In this document: one piece after another, positions 44,871 to 52,259 of the stretch | Numbering within the stretch: the first letter of the stretch is position 1 | How the letters are laid out: every line of letters starts with the position of its first letter | Assembly (NCBI RefSeq): GCF_000720135.1 | Contig: NZ_JOIU01000021.1 | Coordinates: forward strand, 1 to 64,000 | Reading direction: 5' to 3' | Source of the DNA: Streptomyces sp. NRRL S-1022 | GTDB lineage: Bacteria; Actinomycetota; Actinomycetes; Streptomycetales; Streptomycetaceae | DNA: 64,000 nucleotides | Translations under genes and position numbers: made by a program | The notes under the pieces: generated by a model | What the model was told of the DNA's origin: nothing | Database searches by the model: none | Seen by the model: the letters and a program-made list of their open reading frames with translations, nothing else

Positions 44871-46943
44871 ATGGCGGACATCGCCGAGAACGGTCGTACC
44901 TGGCTCCTGTCGGGTCCGAACAGCAGCTACGCCCTGCATCTGACCGACACGGACGAGCTGCTGCACCTGCACTGGGGGCCGCGGATCGCCCTCGCCGACG
45001 CCGAGGCGCTCGCGGTGCGCCCGCTGCCCGGCTACCGGCCCTTCGAGTCCCCGCTGGACGGCCGCGAGGAGTACCCCGTCGAGGGCGGACCCCGTTTCGT
45101 CCGCCCCGCCCTGTCCGTCCGCACCGAGGAGCGGCGCGGCACCGAGTGGCGCTTCGTCTCGTACGACACGGAAGGCGACGAGCTGCGGCTGCGCTTCGAC
45201 GACGACGGCGTGGGGATCACGCTGCACTACCGGATGCGCGGCGACGTGGTCGAGCGCTGGGTGACCGTCGTGAACGGCGGCCCCGCGCGCGTGGAGCTGC
45301 TGCGGGCCGACGCGGCCACCTGGACGCTGCCCGACCGCGAGGGCTGGCGGATGTCCCAGCTGCACGGCCGCTGGGCCGCGGAGTCCCGGCTCACCGCCGC
45401 CCCCCTCACCTACGGCGAGAAGGTCATCGGCAGCCGCCGCGGCCACACCGGCCACCAGCACCTGCCCTGGGTCGCCCTCGACACCGACGCCACCGAGGAG
45501 CGCGGCGAGGTGTACGGCTGCGCGCTCGGCTGGTCCGGCTCCTGGCGCATCGCGGTCGCCCAGCTCCCGGACGCGCGCGTGCAGATCACCGGCGGCGCCG
45601 GCTACGACGACTCGGGCCTGCTGCTCCTCGCGCCGGGGGAGTCGTACACCACCCCGGTCTTCGCGGGCCTGTGGAGCGACGGCGGCTTCGGCGGCGCGAG
45701 CCGTGCCTGGCACGCCTACCAGCGCGCGTACGTCGTCCCGGACGCCGACCGGGACCGGCCCGTGCTGTTCAACTCCTGGGAGGCCACCTTCTTCGACATC
45801 TCCGAGGAGCAGCAGCTCGCCCTGGCGCGCCGGGCCGCAGAGATGGGGATCGAACTGTTCGTCGTCGACGACGGCTGGTTCGGCGCCCGCACCAGCGACC
45901 GCGCCGGCCTCGGCGACTGGACGCCCAACCCCGACCGCTTCCCGCGCGGCCTGGGACCCCTCGCCGACCGGGTGCACGGCCTGGGCATGCGGTTCGGCAT
46001 CTGGGTCGAGCCCGAGATGGTCAACCCCGACAGCGACCTGTACCGCGCCCATCCCGACTGGGTGCAGCACATGCCGGGGCGCGCGCGGACGGAACTGCGC
46101 AACCAGCTCGTTCTCAACCTCGCGCGCGAGGACGTCCAGGAGTACCTCTGGGAGCGGCTGGACACCCTGCTGTCCGGTGCCGCGATCGACTATGTGAAGT
46201 GGGACTTCAACCGCTGCTTCACCGACGCCGGCTGGCCCGGGGAACCGTACCCGCAGCGCCTGTGGGTGGACCACGTCCGCGCCCTGTACGCCCTGCTGGA
46301 CCGGCTGCGGGCGGCCCATCCCGGTGTCGCCTTCGAGTCCTGCTCGGGCGGCGGCGGCCGGATCGACCTCGGTGTGCTCGGCCGCACCGACCAGGTGTGG
46401 ACCTCCGACAACACCGACCCGCTGGACCGGCTCGCCATCCAGCACGGTTTCTCCCAGATCCACCCCGCGCGCGTGATGGCGGCCTGGGTCACCGACAGCC
46501 CCAACACCCAGCTCAACGGGCGGGTCAGCTCGCTGCGGTTCCGGTTCGTCAGCGCCATGGCGGGTGTGCTCGGGGTGGGCGGGGACCTGACGGAGTGGAG
46601 CCCGCGGGAGCTGGCCGAGGCCCGGCGCTGGGTCGGGCTCTACAAGGAGATCCGCCCGGTCGTGCAGCACGGCGAGCTGTACCGGCTGCGTCCCCCGGCG
46701 GGCGGCCTGAGCGCCGTGCAGTACCTCCGGGGCGAGGAGACGGTCGTCCTCGCCTGGCTCCAGGCGCAGAGCCACGGCGAGCCGGTCCCGGCGGTGCGGC
46801 TGCGCGGACTCGACCCGACGGCCTCCTACGAATGCCGTGAAACGGGCGAAGTGCACCGAGGTGCCGTGCTGCTGCACCACGGGCTGCACACCGGACTGAA
46901 GGGCGACCTGGATGCGACGGTCATCCGGCTGCGCCGCATATGA
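44871..46943 (+). CDS. GH36 alpha-galactosidase
   Basis: A 690-residue glycoside hydrolase without a signal peptide, so probably cytoplasmic. The barrel begins at FNSWEATFFDISEEQQ. The nucleophile aspartate is in AIDYVKWDFNRCFTD, and the acid/base aspartate in VWTSDNTDPLDRL. CSGGGGRIDLGVLGRTDQVW lies between them, as in GH36. It would remove alpha-galactosyl groups from melibiose- or raffinose-type sugars. No transporter is adjacent. A 20-bp direct repeat lies just before the start. Confidence 0.93.
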   Translation: MADIAENGRTWLLSGPNSSYALHLTDTDELLHLHWGPRIALADAEALAVRPLPGYRPFESPLDGREEYPVEGGPRFVRPALSVRTEERRGTEWRFVSYDTEGDELRLRFDDDGVGITLHYRMRGDVVERWVTVVNGGPARVELLRADAATWTLPDREGWRMSQLHGRWAAESRLTAAPLTYGEKVIGSRRGHTGHQHLPWVALDTDATEERGEVYGCALGWSGSWRIAVAQLPDARVQITGGAGYDDSGLLLLAPGESYTTPVFAGLWSDGGFGGASRAWHAYQRAYVVPDADRDRPVLFNSWEATFFDISEEQQLALARRAAEMGIELFVVDDGWFGARTSDRAGLGDWTPNPDRFPRGLGPLADRVHGLGMRFGIWVEPEMVNPDSDLYRAHPDWVQHMPGRARTELRNQLVLNLAREDVQEYLWERLDTLLSGAAIDYVKWDFNRCFTDAGWPGEPYPQRLWVDHVRALYALLDRLRAAHPGVAFESCSGGGGRIDLGVLGRTDQVWTSDNTDPLDRLAIQHGFSQIHPARVMAAWVTDSPNTQLNGRVSSLRFRFVSAMAGVLGVGGDLTEWSPRELAEARRWVGLYKEIRPVVQHGELYRLRPPAGGLSAVQYLRGEETVVLAWLQAQSHGEPVPAVRLRGLDPTASYECRETGEVHRGAVLLHHGLHTGLKGDLDATVIRLRRI

Positions 46944-47009
46944 ACGCTCCGCACCGACCGAGGCTTTCGCCATCCCCGCAATGGATCAACCGGGGAACGG
47001 GCGGCCGCG

Positions 47010-47156
47010 ATCGGCTGCTTGTCCGCGTACGCCCCGCTCGCTTGGGTTCGCCCACCCAACCGGACGGAACGCCGCATCCTGCCGCCGTCCGGACTCCCCA
47101 CACCTGAGCCGTGCGGGCAGGAGCGGGGACCCCGGCCTCGCAGGCGCCGGGGAGGG
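47010..47156 (+). promoter_or_regulatory. Possible ydaO-type c-di-AMP riboswitch before the M23 pseudogene
   Basis: The 220-bp leader contains stacked hairpins: TTGGGT/ACCCAA (47042-47059), CCGGACGG/CCGTCCGG (47060-47092), then CCTCGCAGGCGCCGGGGAGGG just before the start site. The last segment resembles the conserved CTCGCAGGCGNCGG-GAGGGA end of ydaO riboswitches that precede cell-wall hydrolase genes in Streptomyces. Other conserved parts are not convincingly matched, so it may be degraded. A covariance search would settle this. Confidence 0.4.
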
Positions 47157-47164
47157 ACAGCGCC

Positions 47165-47485
47165 ATACCCGCCAAGGGTAAGCACCGCCCCAGGACCCCG
47201 CGTCTCTCCCGCTCCCTCGCCGCCGCCCCGAGCCGGCGGCGCCGCCCTCGCGCTCCCGCTCGCCTGCCCAGCCGGCGGCGGGCGTGCGCGTCTCCACAGT
47301 GCGCGGCGGCGACTGCCTCGCGAAGATCCCAGACCGTGACCGCGGGCCGGCAGGTCGGCCCGTCCGGCGCCACCGGCAACGTGACCGGACCGCACCTGCA
47401 CTTCGAGATCCGCACCACGCCGGACTGCGGCTCGGACCTGGACCCGGTCGGCTGCCTCCGCGCGCACGGCGTCCCCGTCGGCTGA
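47165..47485 (+). pseudogene. Degraded LysM/M23 (LytM) secreted peptidase gene
   Basis: A GGGGAGGG ribosome site (47149-47156) is followed by ATA where ATG is expected. The next codons give PAKGKHRPRTPRLSRSLAAA, typical of the start of Streptomyces LysM-M23 cell-wall hydrolases. The frame then shifts: AGGAALALPLACPAG (signal peptide) reads in one frame and STVRGGDCLAKIPDRD (LysM) in another. The catalytic C-terminus VGPSGATGNVTGPHLHFEIR (M23 HxH) in a third frame ends at the TGA at 47485. The middle of the protein is missing. It cannot make a functional enzyme. Confidence 0.82.
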
Positions 47486-47522
47486 CACCCGCCCCCCGCT
47501 GCCCGGCGCCGCCTATTCCTGA

Positions 47523-47587
47523 CTTGACACATAATTTAGGAGTGGCTCATCTCACCGTTCGTCAACCCCGGCCTACGGTCGCGTAGG
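47523..47587 (+). promoter_or_regulatory. Promoter-like region with a CCTACG palindrome before the SGNH hydrolase gene
   Basis: TTGACA at about 47524 sits in an unusually AT-rich stretch and is a plausible -35 element. Downstream, CCTACG (47572-47577), a 4-bp spacer and CGTAGG (47582-47587) form a perfect palindrome 30 bp before the start. This form resembles CCTACGG-type operators of TetR lipid regulators, but the regulator is not identified. Confidence 0.4.
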
Positions 47588-47616
47588 TCACATCGAAAGG
47601 TGAATCATGGTCCGAC

Positions 47617-48435
47617 GTGGCAGACGATTCGAAGAATGACAACGCATCAGTGATCGGGTCGTACGTGGCGGTGGGGGACAGCTTCACCGAGGGCGTCGGC
47701 GACCCCGGCCCCGACGGGGCGTTCGTGGGCTGGGCCGACCGCTTCGCGGTGCTGCTCGCCGACCGGCGACCCGAGGGGGACTTCCAGTACACCAACCTCG
47801 CCGTGCGCGGGAAGCTGCTGGACCAGATCGTGGCCGACCAGCTTCCCCGGGCCGTCGAACTCGCCCCCGACCTGGTCTCCTTCTGCGCGGGCGGCAACGA
47901 CATCATCCGCCCCGGCACCGACCCCGACGAGGTCGCCGAGCGCTTCGAGAGCGCCGTGGCCCGGCTGGCCGAGGCCGCCGGCACCGTCATGGTGACGACC
48001 GGGTTCGACACCCGGCGCGTGCCCGTGCTCAAGCACCTGCGCGGCAAGATCGCCACCTACAACGGGCACGTCCGGGCCATCGCCGACCGGTACGGCTGTC
48101 CCGTCCTCGACCTGTGGTCGCTGAAGTCCGTGCAGGACCGCAGGGCCTGGGACAACGACCGGCTGCACCTGTCGCCCGAGGGCCACACCCGCGTGGCGCT
48201 GCGCGCCGGTCAGGCCCTCGGCCTGGAGATCCCGGCCGACCCGGAGCAGCCGTGGCCGCCGCTGCCGCCCCGGGGCACCCTGGACGTCCGCCGCGACGAC
48301 GTCCAGTGGGCCCGCGAGTACCTCGTGCCCTGGATCGGCCGCCGCCTGCGCGGCGAGTCCTCCGGCGACCACGTCACCGCCAAGGGCACCCTCTCCCCGG
48401 ACGACATCAAGCTGCGCATCGCCGCGGTGGCCTGA
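47617..48435 (+). CDS. SGNH/GDSL-family hydrolase
   Basis: A 272-residue serine esterase or lipase-like enzyme without a signal peptide. Block I is YVAVGDSFTEGVGDPG with the nucleophilic serine. Block III is SFCAGGNDIIRPG with the oxyanion asparagine. Block V is WDNDRLHLSPEGH with the catalytic Asp and His. Substrate unknown. The GTG at 47617 has a weak site; GAAAGG lies 16 bases upstream. A palindrome and promoter-like sequence precede it. Confidence 0.87.
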   Translation: MADDSKNDNASVIGSYVAVGDSFTEGVGDPGPDGAFVGWADRFAVLLADRRPEGDFQYTNLAVRGKLLDQIVADQLPRAVELAPDLVSFCAGGNDIIRPGTDPDEVAERFESAVARLAEAAGTVMVTTGFDTRRVPVLKHLRGKIATYNGHVRAIADRYGCPVLDLWSLKSVQDRRAWDNDRLHLSPEGHTRVALRAGQALGLEIPADPEQPWPPLPPRGTLDVRRDDVQWAREYLVPWIGRRLRGESSGDHVTAKGTLSPDDIKLRIAAVA

Positions 48436-48522
48436 CCCGCCGGACCGCGTCCTGCCGCCCGCCCGGGCGGCCGGGGCGCGGCCGGGTCAGGGTCCCCGGT
48501 GCGCGCGCCACGGCCGCCGCCT

Positions 48523-49143
48523 TCACCGTGCCCGTTCGGTCAACGTCTTCCGGTCCAGGCCCAGTTCCCGGGCGAGGGCGTCGTCCACCCACTCCTGTGC
48601 GCGGGAGCGCGCCACCGCGCCCGGGTACGACGTCAGCTGCACCGCAAGACCGTCCAGCAGCGCGGTCAGCCGCAGTGCCGTGCCGGCCGGGTCCGCGCAC
48701 GCGAACTCACCGGCCGTGACACCTTCGGCGATGACCTCCGCGATCGCCGCCTTCCACGCCTTGTCAAGCTCCCGGGTGACCTCCCGCAGCGCCGGCTCGC
48801 GCAGGGCCACGGCCCAGCCCTCGATCCACAGCCGCCAGCCCTTGGCCTGCCCGGTCGGCGCGTACCAGCGCACCGCGGCCCGCAGCCGGCGCAGCGCGGT
48901 GGTCCGCCGGCCCACCACCTTGCGCAGATGCGCGAGATCGTCCTCGGCCGCGTACCCGAACGCGGCGGCGACCAGCTTCTCCTTCGTGGAGAAGTGGTAC
49001 AGCACCAGCGCGTTGCTCACCCCGAGGGCCGCGGCCACGTCGGCGATCCGCACCGCCGCCACGCCCCGCGCCTCGATCTGCCCGATGGCGGCCCGCAGCA
49101 GCTCCTCCCGCCGCTCGGCCACGCTCAACCGCACTCTCGCCAC
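48523..49143 (-). CDS. TetR-family regulator
   Basis: A 206-residue repressor-type protein. The N-terminal HTH (about residues 25-60) reads VRIADVAAALGVSNALVLYHFSTKEKLV. The C-terminal ligand pocket is helical, with WRLWIEGWAVALREPALREV resembling the TetR_C6-like group. The target is unknown; two direct repeats directly upstream of its GTG start suggest autoregulation. It is divergent from the MBL hydrolase gene, across 264 bp. Confidence 0.88.
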   Translation of the reverse strand: MARVRLSVAERREELLRAAIGQIEARGVAAVRIADVAAALGVSNALVLYHFSTKEKLVAAAFGYAAEDDLAHLRKVVGRRTTALRRLRAAVRWYAPTGQAKGWRLWIEGWAVALREPALREVTRELDKAWKAAIAEVIAEGVTAGEFACADPAGTALRLTALLDGLAVQLTSYPGAVARSRAQEWVDDALARELGLDRKTLTERAR

Positions 49144-49161
49144 GCGCTCACCCTAGTCGTA

Positions 49162-49196
49162 GTCGATCGCAAGTGAGCGCCGTCGGTCGCAAACGA
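49162..49196. promoter_or_regulatory. Direct repeats upstream of the TetR gene
   Basis: GTCGATCGCAAGTGA (49162-49176) and GTCGGTCGCAAACGA (49182-49196) differ at three positions and are 20 bp apart. They lie 19-53 bp before the TetR start, where an operator would overlap the promoter. The assignment is inferred. Confidence 0.4.
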
Positions 49197-49407
49197 TCCC
49201 GTCCCTGGGCCTTGGCACCCGAGGCCACCGCACACGGCCCGCCATCACCGGCCGCCCGCCTGGGAGTTGTCCCCGCCCCGGGCGCCCGCGACGGCCCGGC
49301 GGACGCGGAACGGATCCCGCCGATGGCCCGGGCGGACCCCTGCCCGCCCGGACCGCCGGAGCCGCCGACCATAATGGAGGACCTCACCCACTCCACCGGG
49401 AGGTACC

Positions 49408-50598
49408 GTGACCGGTTCGCGATCTTCGAGCTCGGGGCTGCGCGCGCTGCGGCCCGCGGCCTTCGGCGCGGACCCGGGCGGTGAGCGCCTGGCACGTATC
49501 CGCCGCTCGCCCCACTTCAAGGACGGTGTCTTCCAGAACCCCGGCGGCCCCGCCCGCACCCGCCCCTCCGGCTCCCCCGTGGACCTCGCGAAGGTGTTCC
49601 TGGACAAGGAGACCCGGCCGCTGCGCACCCCGCAGGGCACCGTCCCGGTACACCCCACCACCTTCGCCGACCTGGCCGAACCGCCCGCGACGGGACTGCG
49701 GCTGACCTGGACGGGCCACTCCAGCGTGCTCGCCGAGATCGACGGCCACCGGGTCCTGTTCGACCCCGTCTGGGGCGAGCGCTGCTCCCCGTTCCCCTTC
49801 GCCGGGCCCAAGCGGCTGCACCCGGTGCCGCTGCCGCTGGCCGCGCTCGGCCCGGTCGACGTCGTCGTCATCTCCCACGACCACTACGACCACCTGGACC
49901 TGCCCAGCATCAGGGCGCTGGCGGACACGGACACCCTCTTCGCCGTGCCGCTCGGGGTCGGCGCCCACCTGGAGCACTGGGGCGTCCCGGCGGACCGGCT
50001 GCGCGAACTGGACTGGCACGAGTCCACCAGGACAGGCGGGCTGACCCTCACGGCCACCCCCGCCCGGCACTTCTGCGGCCGCGGCCTGCGCAACACCCAG
50101 CACACCCTCTGGGCGTCCTGGACCGTCGCCGGCGACGAGCACCGGATCTACCACAGCGGTGACACCGGCTACTTCGACGGCTTCAAGGAGACAGGTGCCG
50201 CCCACGGCCCCTTCGACGCCACGATGATCCAGATCGGCGCGTACAGCGAGTTCTGGCCGGACATCCACATGACCCCCGAGGAAGGCCTGCGCGCCCACCT
50301 CGACCTGCAGGGCGGGGCGCCGCACGGCGTGCTGCTGCCGATCCACTGGGGCACCTTCAACCTCGCCCCGCACCCGTGGGCCGAGCCGGGGGAGTGGACG
50401 CTGGCCGCGGCCGGCGCGGTCGGGCAGGCGGTCGCCCTGCCCGTGCCGGGCCGGCCCTTCGAGCCTGCCGGCGACCTGCCGACGCGGCCCTGGTGGCGCG
50501 ATGTGTCCCCGCCGGTGAGTCGCACGTGGCCCGTTCCGGAGATCACCCCGGTGGCGTCTCGCGACGACCTCGACCTCGACCTCGTGGGAGAGAGCTAG
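49408..50598 (+). CDS. Metallo-beta-lactamase-fold hydrolase (NAPE-PLD/UlaG-like)
   Basis: A 396-residue metal-dependent hydrolase. The metal-binding motif HxHxDH is in VVVISHDHYDHLDLPS. Other ligands lie in TPARHFCGRGLRN, RIYHSGDTGYFDGF and LLPIHWGTFNLAPHPWAEP. This motif set matches the NAPE-phospholipase D/UlaG branch, so a phospholipid or phosphodiester substrate is plausible. GGGAGGTACC precedes the GTG start. The ArpA-type receptor gene converges on it from the other strand. Confidence 0.9.
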   Translation: MTGSRSSSSGLRALRPAAFGADPGGERLARIRRSPHFKDGVFQNPGGPARTRPSGSPVDLAKVFLDKETRPLRTPQGTVPVHPTTFADLAEPPATGLRLTWTGHSSVLAEIDGHRVLFDPVWGERCSPFPFAGPKRLHPVPLPLAALGPVDVVVISHDHYDHLDLPSIRALADTDTLFAVPLGVGAHLEHWGVPADRLRELDWHESTRTGGLTLTATPARHFCGRGLRNTQHTLWASWTVAGDEHRIYHSGDTGYFDGFKETGAAHGPFDATMIQIGAYSEFWPDIHMTPEEGLRAHLDLQGGAPHGVLLPIHWGTFNLAPHPWAEPGEWTLAAAGAVGQAVALPVPGRPFEPAGDLPTRPWWRDVSPPVSRTWPVPEITPVASRDDLDLDLVGES

Positions 50599-50682
50599 CG
50601 GGAGGCTGGGCCATGCCGGTTCCGGCGCCCTGGAGGCCGCGGCTCGGGCCGTGAGGCCGCCGCCGGCGCCCGGTGCCGGGGA

Positions 50683-51309
50683 CTAGGAGAGGCCGAGCAG
50701 GCGCTTCGCCCGGTAGGGGGAGGTGTCCAGCTTGGCGAGGACGCCCGTGCTGGCGACGTTGGGCAGGATCAGCTGGTACAGCCGCGCTATCTCCTCGCAC
50801 AGGTCCGGGCCGCCCGGCAGCGCCTCGGTCACCAGCTGCACACCGGTCCAGGCGCCCACGGCCAGCCGCGCGATCTCCGCCGGGACCGCGTGCGGCAGCA
50901 GCTCGCCCCGCTCCGCGGCCTCGACGAGCAGATCCTCCCCGAGGTTGATCCAGTCCGGCCAGCGGGTGCCGAACAGGCTGCGTGCCCTGGGGTCCACGGA
51001 CAGCTGGACGGCGGCGCGCAGCATCGGCTCGTGGGGCAGCCGGTGGGCGAGGACCAGGCCGAGGTCGACCCACTCCTGGAGCTTGTACGTCTGCGGCGCT
51101 GTCCCCTCGCGGGTCACGGCCCGGTCGAGCACACCGCGCGCCATCGCTTCCTTCGTCGGGAAGTGGAAGTACAGCGCGCCCCGGGTCAGCCCGGTCCGCT
51201 CGACGAGCGCCGCGATGGTGGCGGCCTCGTAGCCGACCTCGATGAAGAGGCTCGCCATGGCTTCCAGGATGGACTCACGGGTGCGGATCCCACGCTCCTG
51301 ACGCGCCAC
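50683..51309 (-). CDS. ArpA/ScbR-type gamma-butyrolactone receptor-like TetR regulator
   Basis: A 208-residue TetR-family protein of the butyrolactone-receptor type. The HTH reads ATIAALVERTGLTRGALYFHFPTKEAMARGVL. TYKLQEWVDLGLVLAHRLPHEPMLRAAVQLSVD and the C-terminal PNVASTGVLAKLDTSPYRAK are shared with the receptor beside afsA at 61.3 kb, so the two are paralogues. GGAGGG lies 9 bases before the GTG at 51309. A near-perfect ARE-like palindrome lies 75 bp upstream, consistent with control by a receptor. Confidence 0.9.
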   Translation of the reverse strand: MARQERGIRTRESILEAMASLFIEVGYEAATIAALVERTGLTRGALYFHFPTKEAMARGVLDRAVTREGTAPQTYKLQEWVDLGLVLAHRLPHEPMLRAAVQLSVDPRARSLFGTRWPDWINLGEDLLVEAAERGELLPHAVPAEIARLAVGAWTGVQLVTEALPGGPDLCEEIARLYQLILPNVASTGVLAKLDTSPYRAKRLLGLS

Positions 51310-51383
51310 TCGGCCGCCCTCCAGTCTCTGTCTCCCACGCCCTGCGGAACGTCGGTCCGTCGACCGTCCCGTCGACCATGGGC

Positions 51384-51399
51384 TACCGAAGGTTCGGTA
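51384..51399. promoter_or_regulatory. Autoregulatory element (ARE)-like operator
   Basis: TACCGAA-GG-TTCGGTA is palindromic except for its central GG. The flanking ATGTT on the right extends the match to the (G)GTTCGGTATGT half-site that I recall for A-factor-type receptors. It lies 75 bp before the receptor gene and downstream of the car-sdr operon, where it would repress the receptor gene. Confidence 0.72.
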
Positions 51400-51494
51400 T
51401 GTTACCAAGTCCTCCCGGCCCGCCCGGGGGCGCACTGGGGGACGCGGAGCCGGCGACGGGGGATGCATCCGGCTCCGCGTCCCGGACGGCTTCG

Positions 51495-52259
51495 TCACCG
51501 GTTGACGAAGCCGCCGTCCACGGGGAGCACCGTTCCGGTCAGGAACGGGCAGTGGTCGCTCAGCAGCCAGGCCGCCGCGGCCGCGATCTCCTCGGGTGCC
51601 GCCGTACGCCCCTGCGGCGTCATCGAGTTGACCATCTGTTCCAGGCCGGGGTTGCGCCGGAACCAGTCCTCGGTGATCTCGCTGCGGGTGGTGCCCGGTG
51701 CCACGGCGTTCACCCGGATCCCCTCCGTGGCGTACTCGTCCGCCGCCGCCCGGGTCAGGCCGACCACCGCGTGCTTGGCGGCGACGTACGGCGCGGCGGC
51801 CGGGATCGCCACCAGCCCGCCCACACTGCTGTTGTTGACGATGGCGCCCCCGCCGTGCCGCAGCATCGCGGCGATCTCGTGGCGCAGGCAGTTCCACACG
51901 CCCCGGACGTTGACGTCCATGACCGTGTCGTAGACGTCGTCGGACATCAGGTGCAGCGGCGTGCGGTCGCCTCCGACGCCCGCGTTGTTGAACGCCCCGT
52001 CCAGCCGCCCGAACCCGCTGACGGCGCACTCCACGGCCCGCGCCGCGTCCTCGGGATCGGTGACGTCACAGACCACGTACTCGGCCTCGGCGCCCTTGGC
52101 CCGCAGCTGCCCGGTCAGTTCCGCCAGCCGGTCCTCCCGGCGCGCGGCGAGGACCACCGCCGCGCCCTCCCGGCAGAACACCCCGGCCGCAGCGGCGCCG
52201 ATGCCGCTGCTCGCACCGGTGATCAGGACGACCTTCCCGGCGAGGAGATCACTGTTCAC
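51495..52259 (-). CDS. Short-chain dehydrogenase/reductase coupled to carboxylic acid reductase
   Basis: A 254-residue classical SDR. The cofactor motif is [26 protein letters not shown] follows, the serine lies in [15 protein letters not shown] and the catalytic Tyr/Lys in [10 protein letters not shown]. The C-terminal [17 protein letters not shown] is typical. It overlaps the CAR stop by GTGA, so it is translated with CAR and may reduce the aldehyde CAR makes, or oxidise an alcohol precursor. Substrate unknown. Confidence 0.9.
   Translation of the reverse strand: MNSDLLAGKVVLITGASSGIGAAAAGVFCREGAAVVLAARREDRLAELTGQLRAKGAEAEYVVCDVTDPEDAARAVECAVSGFGRLDGAFNNAGVGGDRTPLHLMSDDVYDTVMDVNVRGVWNCLRHEIAAMLRHGGGAIVNNSSVGGLVAIPAAAPYVAAKHAVVGLTRAAADEYATEGIRVNAVAPGTTRSEITEDWFRRNPGLEQMVNSMTPQGRTAAPEEIAAAAAWLLSDHCPFLTGTVLPVDGGFVNR

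Noticed and set aside
44700..46973. Extension of the tyrosine phosphatase frame upstream as a 1023-residue protein
   Set aside because: The upstream part is antisense to the GH36 gene, and a GTG with GGGAGGAG at 44699 fits the phosphatase start.
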